Assembly: GCF_002994745.2 (NCBI RefSeq)
Contig: NW_020126816.1
Location: 248,001 to 312,000, forward strand
Reading direction: 5' to 3'
Source: Rosa chinensis
Lineage: Eukaryota > Streptophyta > Magnoliopsida > Rosales > Rosaceae
DNA: 64,000 bases
Within the stretch, counting starts at the first letter, position 1; each line of letters begins with the position of its first letter. Made by a program: the position numbers and the translations under genes. Below, in pieces: positions 1 to 11,598 of the stretch. The notes below the pieces were generated by a model. The model saw only the letters and a list, made by a program, of their open reading frames with translations, did no database searches and was not told the origin of the DNA.

Positions 1-239
1 AAATAGAAACTAATAAGAAAAATAGAAACTTTCCTAAAATGAAAAATGGCAACTTTCCTAAACTGAAAATGGAAACTTCCTAAAAATGAAAAATAGAAAC
101 TACAAAATAGAAACTTTCTACAAATAGGAACTTTCCCAATCAAAGAATGAAAACTTTCCTAAACAGGGTTTTACTAAGGAAATAACGCAAGAAATGTAGG
201 AAAAAGCAAGTAAAACGTCGCATTAAAATGCTCCTATCA
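1..239 (-). mobile_element. Element D: start of an LTR, truncated by the window edge
   Basis: On the minus strand an LTR begins at 239 with TGATAGGAGC followed by the ATTTTAATGCGACG-type start and the GAAAGTTTC-rich U3 found in the other LTRs here. At 240 the sequence switches abruptly to the middle of element A's 3' LTR, the stretch before the GTGTACCCTCAATCCCC block. This is best read as an insertion of D into A's 3' LTR. The rest of D lies left of the window, so whether it is a full element or a solo LTR is unknown. The predicted target duplication is AAAGG (240-244), which should recur beyond the window. Confidence 0.85.
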
Positions 240-2428
240 AAAGGGGGGATTTTGGTTTTTGGTTTTCTAGTTCGAAAATAAAATCTAAGTAAAGAATAAT
301 TAAAATGCAAAAAAACATAAAAAATACAAATGGGATGTGAGAACAAAGATCAAAGTCGAAACTCATGATTAAAATTGATTCAAGTTCATCATTGTTCATC
401 ATAGTCATGCAAGAGGAGTTGATCATGTGAAACGTTCAAAAGCAAACAATTTCCCATATTTTACTTTCAATGCTAATTAACCTAAGCGAAAGCACCTAGA
501 TTAATTCTATCAAACATGCAATCAAACCCTAGAAAGCTAGTCAATCATGTCATGTTTAATGCATTAAGCACCTAGAAAGGCTATCAACTCAAATGTGCAA
601 CTTAGTATGAAAAAGTCCACCTAATTGCAATCTTCTTTGATTAAACTCGGTTTTTGTACAAAACCTTTACTACTTATCGATTCAAGAACACAAAACCAAA
701 AAGTTGATCCATGTTCTCGAATTCGTAGCAACATTCACATAAAAACCCTAAATGTTTCGAACCATTCAAGATTATCATACAAAAGATTTCTATCATGCAA
801 ATTTAATCAAACACTCACACAAAAGCAACCATAAATCGCAATATATGAATCTGAAAATTAACAATTAATCATAAAATTTCAGAAAACAATACTTGTTCAA
901 ACAATTGTGTCAACTAAGGCATAACCAACGAAAATTACAAAGCAAAGGTTACAAGGAGAATCGGATTACACCGTGATGAAGATGAGATGAATGAAGTGAT
1001 GAATGGACTCTTGAATTTCGAAAGCAATCTCCAAGGGTGGTGATGGATGGTGTGCACGGCTTGTCTTCTTCTTCCTTGGCCTTGCTTGAACTTCGTGGTT
1101 GCCCTAGAGGATGGAGATGAACACGGCTAGGCTAGGGAGAGTTTCTGATTTTTTTCTCAAAGTGTAAATGCAAAAAGTGTGGAACTCCTTGACGTTGAGA
1201 GAAGAGAGGAATATATAGGGGACGGCCCCTAGGTCTCCATGCCGTCAAAAACCCTAGAAAAGCTCACGGCTATTGCTTGCTTTGTCCACATATTTTCCTC
1301 CAATGAATTCTTGCCACATAAGCCCTATGAAGTGGTGCAACCAATCACAAAATTCCAATATTAATTCCCTAAATAATTCTTGCCGTAATATGTAGATAAT
1401 TTCTGATTTTATACACCAATTTCGGCAACAATATATTTAGAGAATAAAGGGGGATGAACCTAGACTCCTTTGAGAGCTTTTTTGTGTTCAACACATATTC
1501 TCTTTCCTTTAAAAGCTCCCTAAGAAATCTCCACGAAATCTCTTTATTTTTCTGATTTTTCCTCACGGCAAAAACCCTAATTTCTCTCTTCATTATCTCT
1601 TGGCCGAATTCCCTAGGGTTTGCACGGCATTCCCTTGTTTTCCTCTTGGCTTGGACGGCTAGGAGTCTTCTAGGGTTTATCTCTTGATTTATTTCCATAA
1701 AAATAGCCCTAGAAAATCTCCCTAGAAAATCTCCTTTTAATTTCTGATTTTCCACGTCACCTCCTTGTTTCTCTCTTGCAAATTCACGGCAAAACATCTT
1801 TAGGGCTAGGGTTTGCGTCACAAACCCTAGTTCCATGGGCTCTTGTGGGCTTTTATCCAATTAGCCGAAAATCCAACAAGTCTTGAGAGTTTTTGGGCCT
1901 CCATGCGTCACCTCTATGCCATGTCATCATCTAGAGTCTTCAAGAAGCTTCTCTCATGCCATGTCACTTCATTAATTCGATCTCCATTCATGGTTGGCTC
2001 AAGAGTCTTGTTTTGGCAAGCTTTCCTTTTCTGGACAGGGTTTCCTGGTTGGACCAGGAAAACTTCTTTTCTTCATTTCTGCTCATTTGTGCTTCCCTTT
2101 GTACTTCATCTTGTCTCCCTCCAACGTTGGCTAGCTTCTCTCTCCATCTGTGAGCTCGTTTAAGCTCATTTGTGACAAGGACCTGAAAATAGAAACTAGT
2201 AAGAAAAATAGAAACTTTCCTAAAATGAAAAATGGCAACTTTCCTAAACTGAAAATGGGAAACTTTCTAAAAATGAAAAATAGAAACTACCGAAAATAGA
2301 AACTTTCTACAAATAGGAACTTTCCCAATCAAAGAATGGAAACTTTCCTAAACAGGGTTTTATTAAGGAAATAACGCAGAAAATGTAGGGAAATGCAGTT
2401 AAAACGTCGCATTAAAATGCTCCTATCA
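240..2428 (-). repeat. Element A 3' LTR, truncated
   Basis: This is almost identical to 26382-28568, the 5' LTR of the same element. It starts (minus strand) TGATAGGAGC at 2428, next to the PPT, and is cut at 240 by element D, so about 180 bp of U5 is missing from the window. U3 holds degenerate GAAAGTTTC/TAGAAACTTTCC repeats (2180-2345) and an interrupted palindrome at 2041-2061. The short reading frames in it are also present in other copies and follow DNA identity; I do not call them genes. Confidence 0.9.
1210..1217 (-). promoter_or_regulatory. TATA box of A 3' LTR
   Basis: Minus-strand TATATATT follows a GC-richer CCGTCCCC stretch, with a CCAAT-type box (ATTGG on the sense strand, CCAATCAC at about 1340) roughly 120 bp upstream. 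The same arrangement occurs in all long LTRs of the window. Confidence 0.65.
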
Positions 2429-2443
2429 AATTCCCCCACACTT
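2429..2443 (-). promoter_or_regulatory. Polypurine tract of element A
   Basis: Sense strand AAGTGTGGGGGAATT lies immediately before the 3' LTR. This is the expected plus-strand primer. Two more AAGTGTGGGGG tracts lie upstream at 3374-3384 and 4157-4171. Confidence 0.85.
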
Positions 2444-4301
2444 AGCTTTTGCTAGTCCCTTAGCAAAATCACACTAAGACACACACTAAGACTCAACGAA
2501 AATTAAAGACTTGACACGAAACAGACTCTATAGCCCTTCAACTTTTTGTCTCAGCAATCTCTTACTTTCACAACACCAAGATTAGCACTTCACCAAGAAT
2601 GAATGTTTAGGCATTCGAGAGTTAATTGAAACACATAATCTTTACATACACAAGTAGGACTTGGTTGGAACAATGGTGATGGTTTCTGTTAAGCATGCTT
2701 CAAACAAGTATGATTCAACTCCTCACAAGTTATATCCACTCTTTCTTCTCTCAGATCATGGCAATGCTTAAAAGGTTATACACTCAAGTATATGTGAAAG
2801 ATAGCAAGTATATCACATAATTCAAGAAACGAAAGCACATGTATAATTCTCTAAAGATCTCATGAAGGATACCAACTACTTGCACAGATGGACCCAAGCC
2901 ATAGGTTCAACTCTTGTAACTCATCTCCACATCAAGGGCTGTCCCATCTTAAGGATCAAGAAGGTCTTCTTAAAGGTTGTAATGGGGCCAAGGCTCAAGG
3001 TTTTAAGAAATGAAGGGTAAGGATTTATCAAAGTGTCCTAAAAACCTAGCAGAGCACATGTAAATGTAGAGACCACAAGAAATCCACCAATGCATTGCAA
3101 AAACGTCACTTCCCCTAGAGGTAACATAAAAGGGGCCTAGTGTCTTCATGTTGGTTCCAATCTTCATTGTAAACTTCCCCTGAACTATAGTGAATGGACA
3201 AAGGTCAAATTTTTCTTTAATAGGCCTTCATTTCAAAGTAAACTCCAAAATTACTAAGTATGGGGGACTAAAATCCATAAATATTTCTTTCTTTTCTTTT
3301 CTAGCCGTACATTTTTTCTTTTCTTTTCATTTTTCACGGCTTTCACATATTTTTTTCTTTATGGACAAGTCTACCCCCACACTTGAACTTTAACCTCTTC
3401 TCAATTTCCATCCTTAGCACCAAACCCATGTAGTATGTCTCAAAAGATAGCTCCACTAAGTTCTTAGAACAAAGGGTAGGGTTGTTACTATACTAAGCTT
3501 CATGGTTAAGGATTTTAGGGTGATGAACGAAAAGGCTTAATGTAGGCTCAAAGGGGCTTATCTAGGGGAGTCCCACGACGGGCACAAATGGGGACACAAG
3601 TTTATATGGCAATGGTGGTAATTCCTAGGATGCCTCTATCCCTTCCAGAATCAGGGCCATGTATTGATATAACGTCTCAACAAGCACAAGAGCGAATTCT
3701 AGCATTCTCTAGTCCATCAAACTTAATCTATGGCAAGTAGTCAATCAAGATGAAAGAATAATGAGATCATCAAAACATCGCCAAGAAAATAAGAATATAT
3801 ATTTCATTTTCACTCCAAGAAAAAGGGACATGGCTCAATTATCTCACATGGGCTTTATGAATCAAAACTTATCTTAACATGCTCATATTCTGTACCAAAG
3901 TTTCGAAATCCATATCCACTACAAGGCACATATTTTTCATATATCTCAATTAACCAAAGAATACCATGTTTAAGTCATCTCAATTTTGTGATCCTCTTTT
4001 AGTCATGATTTCAGAGATATAGAATCATCCTAGACAATTAAAAGGGCATCCTAAGACTCAAAAACAAGAACAAAAGCAACGAAAATTTTTAAATTTTTGA
4101 CATTTTTCAATTTTTTTGTATTTTTCAATATATGACTCAAAATAAAAGTGTAAATCCCTTCCCCCACACTTAAATATTGCATTGTCCTCAATGTAATCAA
4201 GAAAAAGCATGCAATGAAATACTTAAGCATATAGGGATGAAATTTACGAAAATAATTCTAAATTCAAAAAGCAAAAACAAAAAATAAAAGATAAGGATAA
4301 A
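2429..4301 (-). other. Element A 3' noncoding region (distal part)
   Basis: This lies between gag and the 3' LTR and continues, past solo LTR S1, at 6538-6624. It is collinear with 19788-21775 of element C and with the region behind pol in J and K. It holds no credible reading frame and no envelope gene. Recognisable blocks shared with the other elements include the GTGCCCGTCGTGGGACTCC block (about 3570-3590 in reverse complement), two internal polypurine tracts and the ACATTGAGGACAATGCAAT block next to 4171. Confidence 0.75.
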
Positions 4302-6532
4302 TGATAGGAGCATTTTAATGCGACGTTTTACTTGCTTTTCCCTGCATTTTCTGCGTTATTTCCTTAATAAAACCCTGTTTAGGAAAGTTTCCATTCTTTG
4401 ATTGGGAAAGTTCCTATTTGTAGAAAGTTTCTATTTTTGTAGTTTTTATTTATCATTTTTAGTAAGTTTCCATTTTTAGTAGTTTCTATTTTTCATTTTT
4501 AGAAAGTTTCCCACTTTTCATTTTAGGAAAGTTTCTATTTTTCTTACTAGTTTCTATTTTCAGGTCCTTGTCACAAATGAGCTGAAACGAGCTCACAAAT
4601 GGAGAGAGAAGCTAGCCAACGTTGGAGGGAGACAAGATGAAGTACAAAGGGAAGCACAAATGAGCAGAAATGAAGAAATGAAGCTTTCCTGGTCCAACCA
4701 GGAAACCCTGTCCAGAAAAGGAAAGCTTGCCAAAACAAGACTCTTGAGCCAACCATGAATGGAGATCGAATTAATGAAGTGACATGGCAGGAGAGAAGCT
4801 TCTTGAAGACTCTAGATGATGACATGGCACAAAGGTGGCGCATGGAGGCCCAAGAACTCTCAAGACTTGTTGGATTTTCGGCAAATGGATCAAAAGCCCA
4901 CAAAGCCCATGCAATTAGGGTTTGTGACGCAATGAAGAAACCCTAGAGATGTTTGCCGTCCAAAATGAAGAGAGAAACAAGGAAAATGACGTGGAAAATC
5001 AGAAATTAAAAGGAGATTTTCTAGGGAGATTTTCTAGGGCTATTTTTATGGAAATTCATCAAGAGATAAACCCTAGAATATCTTTTGCCGTCCAAGGAAA
5101 GAGAAAAAGGTGGAGACCAAGAAAAGCTCAAAAGAAGTCTAGATACATTCCTTAATTCCCTAAAGGAAGTTTGGCCGAATTGAACTACAAAAATCAGAAT
5201 TATATCAAGGGAATTTCGGCAAGATTATTTAGGGAATTAAATGGAATTTTGTGATTGGTTGAACCACCTCATAGGGCTTATTTGGCAAGATATTATTGGA
5301 GGAAATTATGTGGAATTTTCAGATTAATTCCATAAGGTTTACACGGCTTGGAGAGCAAGTTGGCCGTCCCCTATATAACCTCCCCTCTTCTCAACGTTTT
5401 GGAGTTCCAAGTTCCATTCTTTACGTTTACACCTTGAGAAAATAATTCAGAAAACTCTTTAGACTAGCCGTGCTCCTCTCCATCCTCTAGGGCAACCACG
5501 AAGTGCAAGCAAGGCCAAGGAAGAAGAAGACAAGCCGTGCACACCATCCACCCTCCACCTTGAAGATTGCTTTCGAAATTCAAGAGACCACATCATCACT
5601 TCATTCATCTCATCTTCATCACGGTGTAATCCGATTCTCCTTGTACCTTTGCTTTGTATTTTCGTTGGTTTTGCCTTAGTTGACACATATGTATGAACAA
5701 GTATTGTTTTCTGAAATTTTATGATGAATTGTTAATTTTCAGATTCATATATTGCGATTTATGGTTGCTTTTGTGTGAGTGTTTGATTAAATTTGCATGA
5801 TAGATAACTTTTGTATTTTAATCTTATGTGGTTGCAAACACTTAGGGTTTTGATATAATTGGTGCTACGAATTTAAGAACATGAATCAACTTTTTGGTTT
5901 TGTGTTCTTGGATCGATAAGTAGTAAAGGTTTTGTACAAAAACCGAATTTAATCAAAGAAGATTGCAATTAGGTGGACTTTTTCATACTAAGTTGCACAT
6001 TTGAGTTGATAGCCTTTCTAGGTGCTTAATGCGTTAAACATGACATGATTGACTAGCTTTCTAGGGTTTGATTGCATGTTTGATAGGATTAATCTAGGTG
6101 CTTTCGCTTAGGTTAATTAGCATTGAAAGTAAAATATGGGAAATTGTTTGCTTTTGAACGTTTCACATGATCAACTCCTCTTGCATGACTATGATGAACA
6201 ATGATGAACTTGAATCAATTTTAATCATGAGTTTCGACTTTGATCTTTGTTCTTACATTCCATTTATATTTTTATGTTTTTGCGTTTTTAATTATTTAGT
6301 TAGCTTTTATTTTCGAAAATAGAAAACCAAAATCAAAAATCCCCCCTTTTTCGTAAATATGTATATATTTTGTTTTATTTTTGTAAATATTATACTTTGT
6401 TTTAATTTTAATTGTTTAATTGTTTGATAATGACAGGTGTACCCTCAATCCCCGGAATAGAACGATCCCTACTTGCTTATACTACTATGATATTTTTAGG
6501 GTTAAATTATGCGCTTGCTTTTAGCCGCATCA
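4302..6532 (+). mobile_element. Solo LTR S1 with 5-bp target duplication
   Basis: A 2231-bp LTR starting TGATAGGAGC and ending GCCGCATCA. It is flanked by ATAAA on both sides (4297-4301 and 6533-6537), and element C (about 19880) preserves the uninterrupted target. No PBS follows the end and no PPT precedes the start, so it is a solo LTR left by LTR-LTR recombination. Up to about 6470 it is essentially identical to the LTRs of element C; the last ~60 bp instead resemble the end of solo LTR E. Reading frames at 4571-4903, 4755-4946, 4949-5155 and 5459-5686 recur unchanged in C and are not treated as genes. Confidence 0.93.
5372..5378 (+). promoter_or_regulatory. TATA box of solo LTR S1
   Basis: TATATAA follows CCGTCCCC, with an ATTGG box near 5255. 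It is identical to the C LTR promoter, so the solo LTR may still drive transcription rightward into 3' noncoding and gag sequence of element A in antisense. Confidence 0.65.
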
Positions 6533-6537
6533 ATAAA

Positions 6538-6624
6538 GAAAGCAAATCTGATTTGCATGGGTTGCCTCCCAAGTAGCGCTTGGTTTTAACGTCTTCTCAG
6601 CCTAAACGTGGTTTCCTCTTCTCC
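6538..6624 (-). other. Element A 3' noncoding region (proximal part)
   Basis: Sequence directly behind the gag stop. On the sense strand it includes the conserved block GCGCTACTTGGGAGGCAACC, which in J and K lies just behind the pol stop. Confidence 0.75.
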
Positions 6625-6864
6625 TCAGTTGGTGGAACCTTCAAAGCCTCCCTTTGGGTTTGGAATTGTGTTGCTCGGAAGCTTACCATTCTCATGAAAC
6701 TTGGTCATGAAGTCCACCACTTGTCCCATTTGCTTCTTGAGCTCTGCAATGTCCTTGGCATTGGTCTGTTGTCCTTGAAGCAAAGTCTGTGTGGCACTAG
6801 TCAATGCCTGAGTAGAATTAGTCAATGCCTCTATTGTCTTATCATAGTGAGAATTGGGATTCCC
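6625..6864 (-). pseudogene. gag: gag of element A, C-terminal segment
   Basis: This encodes the last ~80 residues of Gag, containing the coiled, Gln-rich stretch [21 protein letters not shown] and the end GGFEGSTN before a TGA at 6625-6627. The segment is cut at 6864/6865 by element B; the coding sequence resumes at 13389. In J the homologous Gag continues into protease, so this stop comes from a deletion of pol. The last bases (sense CCACCAACTGAGGA) match the final codons of K's pol in another frame, which locates the junction. Confidence 0.88.
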
Positions 6865-7204
6865 TGATAGGAGCAAAAAAGTGTGACGATATTATTAATT
6901 ATGTGCCTCATTTTAGCCTTATTTCTCCCTTAGTTTAGTGTTTTGAGTCATTAAGTCATTTTGAAAGTCTTGTTGAGTGTTTGGAGTGAAATAGGCGGAA
7001 AAAGTAAAATTCATGAAAAATCCTAGCTGGATCAGGATTCCTAACTGTCAACTATTTTTGCGGTCTTTACATTTTAATTTCCCTTTATTTTCTCTAGAAA
7101 ATTCTGATATTCTCCTGCTTGTTGTAGGAAACGTTGCCTGGTTGAACTCTTGGAAACAGCAATGATGGAGTCATAAAATAAAGCATTAAGTTATTTGACC
7201 AAGC

Positions 7205-7410
7205 AATGAAGAAGGGAAATAAAGGAGAAAAGATGTTTTCAGTTGAGGAATAAAAGAAAAAGATGTTTCCGCTGGAAAATAAATAAGAGAAAGACGTTTT
7301 TAGTTGGGGAATAAAGGAGAAAAGACGTTTTCAGTTGAGGAATAAAAGAAAAAGATGTTTCAGCTGGAAAAATAAATAAGAGAAAGATGTTTCAGCTTGG
7401 AAATTAAAGG
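7205..7410 (+). repeat. Tandem degenerate repeat in B U3
   Basis: About two copies of a ~110-bp unit, itself built of ~36-bp subunits around AAAGAYGTTTTCAGTTGRGG and GGAATAAA. An identical array occurs in the 3' LTR at about 11953-12158. Enhancer-like U3 repeats are plausible; no function is shown. Confidence 0.7.
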
Positions 7411-7483
7411 AATTGCCCCATTATGAGAGGAGTTAAGGCCATAAAGAAGACGTTTCAGTTGGGAAAGCCAACCAATGCTCCCC

Positions 7484-7491
7484 TATAAATA
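7484..7491 (+). promoter_or_regulatory. TATA box of B 5' LTR
   Basis: TATAAATA stands 18 bp after a CCAAT-type element (CAACCAATGCTCC) and upstream of a CACTTCC-rich transcribed region. The copy in the 3' LTR is at 12232-12239. Confidence 0.75.
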
Positions 7492-8645
7492 GGCAACGTC
7501 CAGAACTGAATTTGCATCACTTCCCAGCCAAGATCACTTCTTGACCAAGATAATTCATTGCCTATCACTTCCTGGCCAAAAACCATTCCAAGACTGCCCA
7601 ATTCACTCCTCAAACCTCCATATCTTACAAGACCGTGACACCATCCATCCATCAATCTACAAAGCTCTAAGGCGCTGAGTCAAGGACGCTCCACCACCAT
7701 AGCAGAGACGAGTTCATCACCTTGTTGCTAAGCCGCTGAGGAAAGCTTCAAAGTGTAACTATGACTCTACTTATATTTTTTGTTTCGGTTTTGTGTGTTT
7801 CAATTTGCAAGTTGTGTAATTGGAGACATGAGATTTTCAGAATATTTTTATTAATATTTTTGAGATTTTCAGTTTATTATTGAGTTAAATTCGAGAATTC
7901 TTTTATGATGCATGTTATAATCTTGTGCCCTTTTTCGTGTTTAGGTCATTTTCAGAGTTAGGTTCATAAGTTTGCATGCTAGAATAACGGTGAGAGTTCT
8001 TGTGTGTTTGCTTTATTTGCCAAGAGCAATTGTTATTTGTTAAGACGCTGAGTTAAACAAGTAGTAATTGGTTCTAACGAGTGGTAAAAATCATGCTTTA
8101 ATGATTAAATGATTCTGGAAATTACGTGTTAAATTCTATGTGTAATGGTTAATTTGCACGTGTGAGTAGATTCGAGGGTTAGATAATACTACTAGTTAAG
8201 AGAATTACGCTGAGTGTTTTCGAAAATTAGTAGTATTAGGCTTGGTAAGGACTTTTCCAATCCAAGCCTACATTAGAATGAATCAGATAAGTGGATTGAT
8301 CCGCTGAGGCTTTTCATTTAGGCTCTTATCTAGGCATTTAAGATGGGCACATTTTTGTAGCATGTTGAAATGAATTTTCTGTTTTTACACTTAGTAATTT
8401 CCGAGTGGTATTGGTCTAGGTTAGGGAAGTCGATCATTGTATATAGTTTTATTTGTTTTGTTTTTATTTTAAGTAGATTAGAAACCAACTTTCAAAACCC
8501 CCCATTTTATTCTTTTATTTGTTAATTGACCTTTTTGTGTAGGTGTACCCTACAATCCCCGGACTGAACGATCCCTGCTTATCCTATACTGACAACTACA
8601 TTTTGCAGGGTTAAATTGTGAGGCTATTTCAGCCGCATCAATTTT

Positions 8646-8663
8646 TGGCGCCGTTGCCGGGGA
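8646..8663 (+). promoter_or_regulatory. Primer-binding site of element B (tRNA-Asp)
   Basis: TGGCGCCGTTGCCGGGGA is complementary to the 18-nt 3' end of plant tRNA-Asp (UCCCCGGCAACGGCGCCA). It is separated from the LTR end by the 5-nt spacer ATTTT, as in all the other elements here. Confidence 0.95.
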
Positions 8664-9681
8664 TTGTTAAAATCCCTAACGCTCAAAGTGTCATCGATTT
8701 TGTTGTATATAGAATGCATGCTAATTTTTGTACTACACATGTGGAATGGTGACAAATTGCGATTTCTGTTAGGCCAAGCTTTAATTGTGATTTAGTTTAA
8801 GTTTTATGAGTGTTACAAAATTAAGCATGTCTTTTATCATTGTTGTACAATTTGTAGAAGATGTTTTTTTTTAACCATATTGTAAATTGAATGTGTTTCA
8901 CTTAGATTTTTTTTTTTTTTTTTTTTTTTTTTCAGTATATTGTAAATTGTAGAATGAGTTTTTTTTTTAGTATGTTGTAAATTGTATGTGTTTCACTTAG
9001 ATTAATATACTTAGGTTATGAATTTAGCTAAATACTTAATTGTTGTAAGTGTGTAAAATCGTATGAGTAGACAAGGGCCCTTTTGTTAATATTGGCCTAA
9101 ACCCTTCATTAGTACCTTACTCAGGTCTCTTGAGGTTGAGGGCGGCCTTTATTAGCACTTGGAGAACGGTCTAACACATTAGTTAATTTCCCAGCTGAGT
9201 AAGGGGCGCATACGGATGGTGTCTTAGGTTGAGACCCTGGGTGATGGGTTCAATTGGATCTCAGAGATACTATAGAATGAGCGTAAACCACTATGTGGGA
9301 GTAGCCGATAGGGGCCTAAACCTCAATGAGGGAGTAGCCTCCGTAGTATCACTAAAATGAGTCCTCCCTCTCACTTACCTCTTAATCTGGCCATCCGGCC
9401 TTCTGAAACAAAGGAAAGAGACTTATGTCTGGGCGACTATCCCTATATCGTATCTCACCAATAGTAGTGGTTTCTATTGGGCTCGACTTACAACTTGGAA
9501 TCAATTGAGATATTAACTATGTTTATAATAAACTAAAAAAAAAACATGTTGTGTGACATGCTTAAGGTATATTGGATCCTCTGTTCCAGTACCTAAGTAT
9601 GTAAAGTAACTTAGAAAGTAGGAAAGACATAATGTTTGTATTCCTAACCTTGTATATGTTACTAACACTTGATCTGGTGAG
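8664..9681 (+). other. Element B leader (noncoding)
   Basis: It contains long T runs (8908-8932 and 8960-8968) and one copy of the leader module here called M2 (about 9070-9520), with GTTGAGGGCGGCCTTTATTA, GGGAGTAGCC and TCTCACCAATAGTAGTGG. It joins pol-tail sequence at about 9682, so the whole gag-pol gene is missing between leader and tail. No coding capacity is seen. Confidence 0.7.
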
Positions 9682-9738
9682 TCCTTTGTGGAACACACAT
9701 TGGAAGAGATACCCCTCCAGGAGGCACCCAAGGAATGA
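9682..9738 (+). pseudogene. pol: Remnant of the 3' end of pol in element B
   Basis: Eighteen in-frame codons plus TGA read SFVEHTLEEIPLQEAPKE, clearly homologous to the C-terminus of the K and J polyproteins ([21 protein letters not shown]). They are followed by the conserved post-pol block AAGCGCTACATGGGAGGCAA. This shows element B derives from a coding ancestor by an internal deletion whose right end lies just inside pol. There is no start codon, so this is not a gene. Confidence 0.85.
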
Positions 9739-11598
9739 GCACATGTGAACAAGGAGAAGAGTCCAGGCTAAGGACTATAAATATTAAGCGCTACATGGGA
9801 GGCAACCTATTTCAACCGAAGCTGTGGAGGAGCCATCAACGAGAGTTTGACATTTCTATCCCTTCACTTGCTTAGGTTGAATTGTACTTGTGTCTTTGTT
9901 TGTTTGTTTATTTTACATTTCCCTTATTTTCGTAGCCCCCCATATTTAGGGTCTATATACCATATTTTTTGCCTACATTGAGAACCATGTAGATTCTAAG
10001 TGTGGGGTGGGTTTACACCTTTATTTTAGTGTAGTTTATTTTAGTTTACACCTTATTTTAGTTCAGAAAAAAAAAAAAAAATTGGTTTTATAGTCTTTTT
10101 GTGTGTTTGAGTCTTAGGATGCCCCTAACGTCTAGGATGAACATGTCTCTAAATTCATGGCTGAAGGTTTTGACAATCAAAATAGGACTTAATTGAATTC
10201 TGTGGTTAATCGACGTTGTGATGCTTGTATGAAGATTTGAGATAGGATTGTAACTTGGTTCATTAAGCAGGCTAGGATTAAGTCTGATTCATTTGACCCT
10301 AAGTGAGCTGTTGAGCTAAAATACTTTCTTTTCGAGTGCTTAATTGATAATTCTAGAATTTCATGGTTGTATTTGCAAAACCTCATCATTCTTTGAAAAT
10401 CCAATGATCATGTGCCATAGATTTTAATGGACTAGAGAATACTAGAACTCGGCTGTTGTGACTGTCAAAACTTGTATGCCATAATATGCACTGATCCTGG
10501 ATAGGATAGAAGGCATTAGGGTAACCACCATAGCCAAACAAGCATGTGTCCCCAATTGTGCCCGTCGTGGGACTCCTTAGAATGAACCCCTTTGAGCCTA
10601 CGTTGAAAACCTTTGTTTCATCACCCTCACTACCCTACCATGAGCTTAGTACAGGATATCTCTACCCTTGTCTTAGGGACTTAGTAGAGCATGACATAGT
10701 ATGTAGGGGTGACGATGAAAGACAAGTGTGGGGTGGGGAAAATCCAAGAAAAAAAGAAGAGAAAGAGAAAGAAAAAAAATTTCTGTAAAAAAAAAAAAAA
10801 GAAAGAAAATGAAAATGAAAAAGAAAGAAAAATGGCAAAAGAAAACTCTTGGGAAATTGTTGAAGTGTGGTTTTGGACTTTCAAATTTGTAGAAGGCTCA
10901 AAGTTGAAAATTATGCCTTTGTCCATTCCCATGTTGGTTAGAGTGAAGGTTTGGCCCAAAACAATGATATTTGGTCTACAAAAATGATGACATAAGGTGG
11001 TCCTTATGTGCTCTGCTAGGTCCTTAGGATTTTTGTATCCTTAATCTTCATTTCGAGAACCCTAGCTTAGCCCCATTACAACCTGTTTTAAGTGCTAACT
11101 TGATCCTTGAGATGGGCAGTCTTTGGTTAGTGGAGTCAGGTACGCAGTCGAGCTTATGGTTTAGGTCCATTTGTGCACTTAGTCATTTCATGAGGTCTTT
11201 AATAATTCTACACAAAATGTGTTTCTTGATGAAATATACAAGCTGTTTGTTGCCTTACAATTTGTTCTCTTGCATATACTTGAGTGTGAAGCTTTTAAGC
11301 ATAGCCATTTCTAAGAGAAAAATCGAGAGTATGCCCTGTGAGTTTGGATTGGACTTGTTCGAAACATGCTATCATTCACTGTATAACTTAAGTTCTCCAT
11401 ATCTTGCTTAGTCATATGAATGTCACATGTTTATTAACCATGGAATTATCTATGCGATTTTGATTAAGTGTTTAACGTGAAAGCCATGAGTTTGGAGTCT
11501 CTGAGACAACAGTTTGGAGCAATAGAGTCATTTACTGCTTTTCGTTGAGTCTTTGTTTTGTTTTGTATTTTTGTTTTGCTAAGGGACTAGCAAAAGCT
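9739..11598 (+). other. Element B 3' noncoding region
   Basis: Collinear in motif order with the post-pol region of J and K: GGGAGGCAACC, a first polypurine tract at 9998-10011, a block similar to GAGTCTTAGGATGCCCCT, GTGCCCGTCGTGGGACTCC (10558-10576), a second polypurine tract (10723-10738), and ACTAGCAAAAGCTAAGTGTGG. An A/G-rich low-complexity stretch at 10738-10850 creates a spurious Lys-rich frame. No gene is seen. Confidence 0.75.

Larger units (their letters stand above)
6865..8640 (+). repeat. Element B 5' LTR
   Basis: Begins TGATAGGAGCAAAAAAGTGTGACG and ends CAGCCGCATCA. It shares only the terminal ~11 bp and scattered U5 blocks (GTGTACCCT, CAATCCCCGGA, TGAACGATCCCTGCTTA) with the other LTRs, so it defines a distinct LTR family. 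U3 carries an AATCCT/AGGATT interrupted palindrome at 7019-7039. Confidence 0.93.

Noticed and set aside
240..244. Reading the 239/240 junction as the natural 3' end of A
   Set aside because: A's 5' LTR continues ~180 bp beyond this point to a proper CA terminus and PBS, so 240 is an internal break caused by another LTR start.
500..1850. AAACCCTA motifs as interstitial telomere sequence
   Set aside because: They are single scattered telo-box-like motifs within LTRs, not tandem arrays.
1369..1860. 163-codon minus-strand frame in A's 3' LTR
   Set aside because: The copy in the 5' LTR (27578-28000) is cut to 140 codons by a 1-bp indel; the frame has no recognisable domain and follows LTR DNA identity.
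5459..5686. 75-codon antisense frame repeated in S1, C and H
   Set aside because: It lies across the transcribed part of the LTR and is the same only because the LTRs are copies; no independent evidence of coding.
10681..10987. Overlapping Phe-rich and Lys-rich frames in B
   Set aside because: Produced by an A/G-rich low-complexity stretch on opposite strands; no homology.
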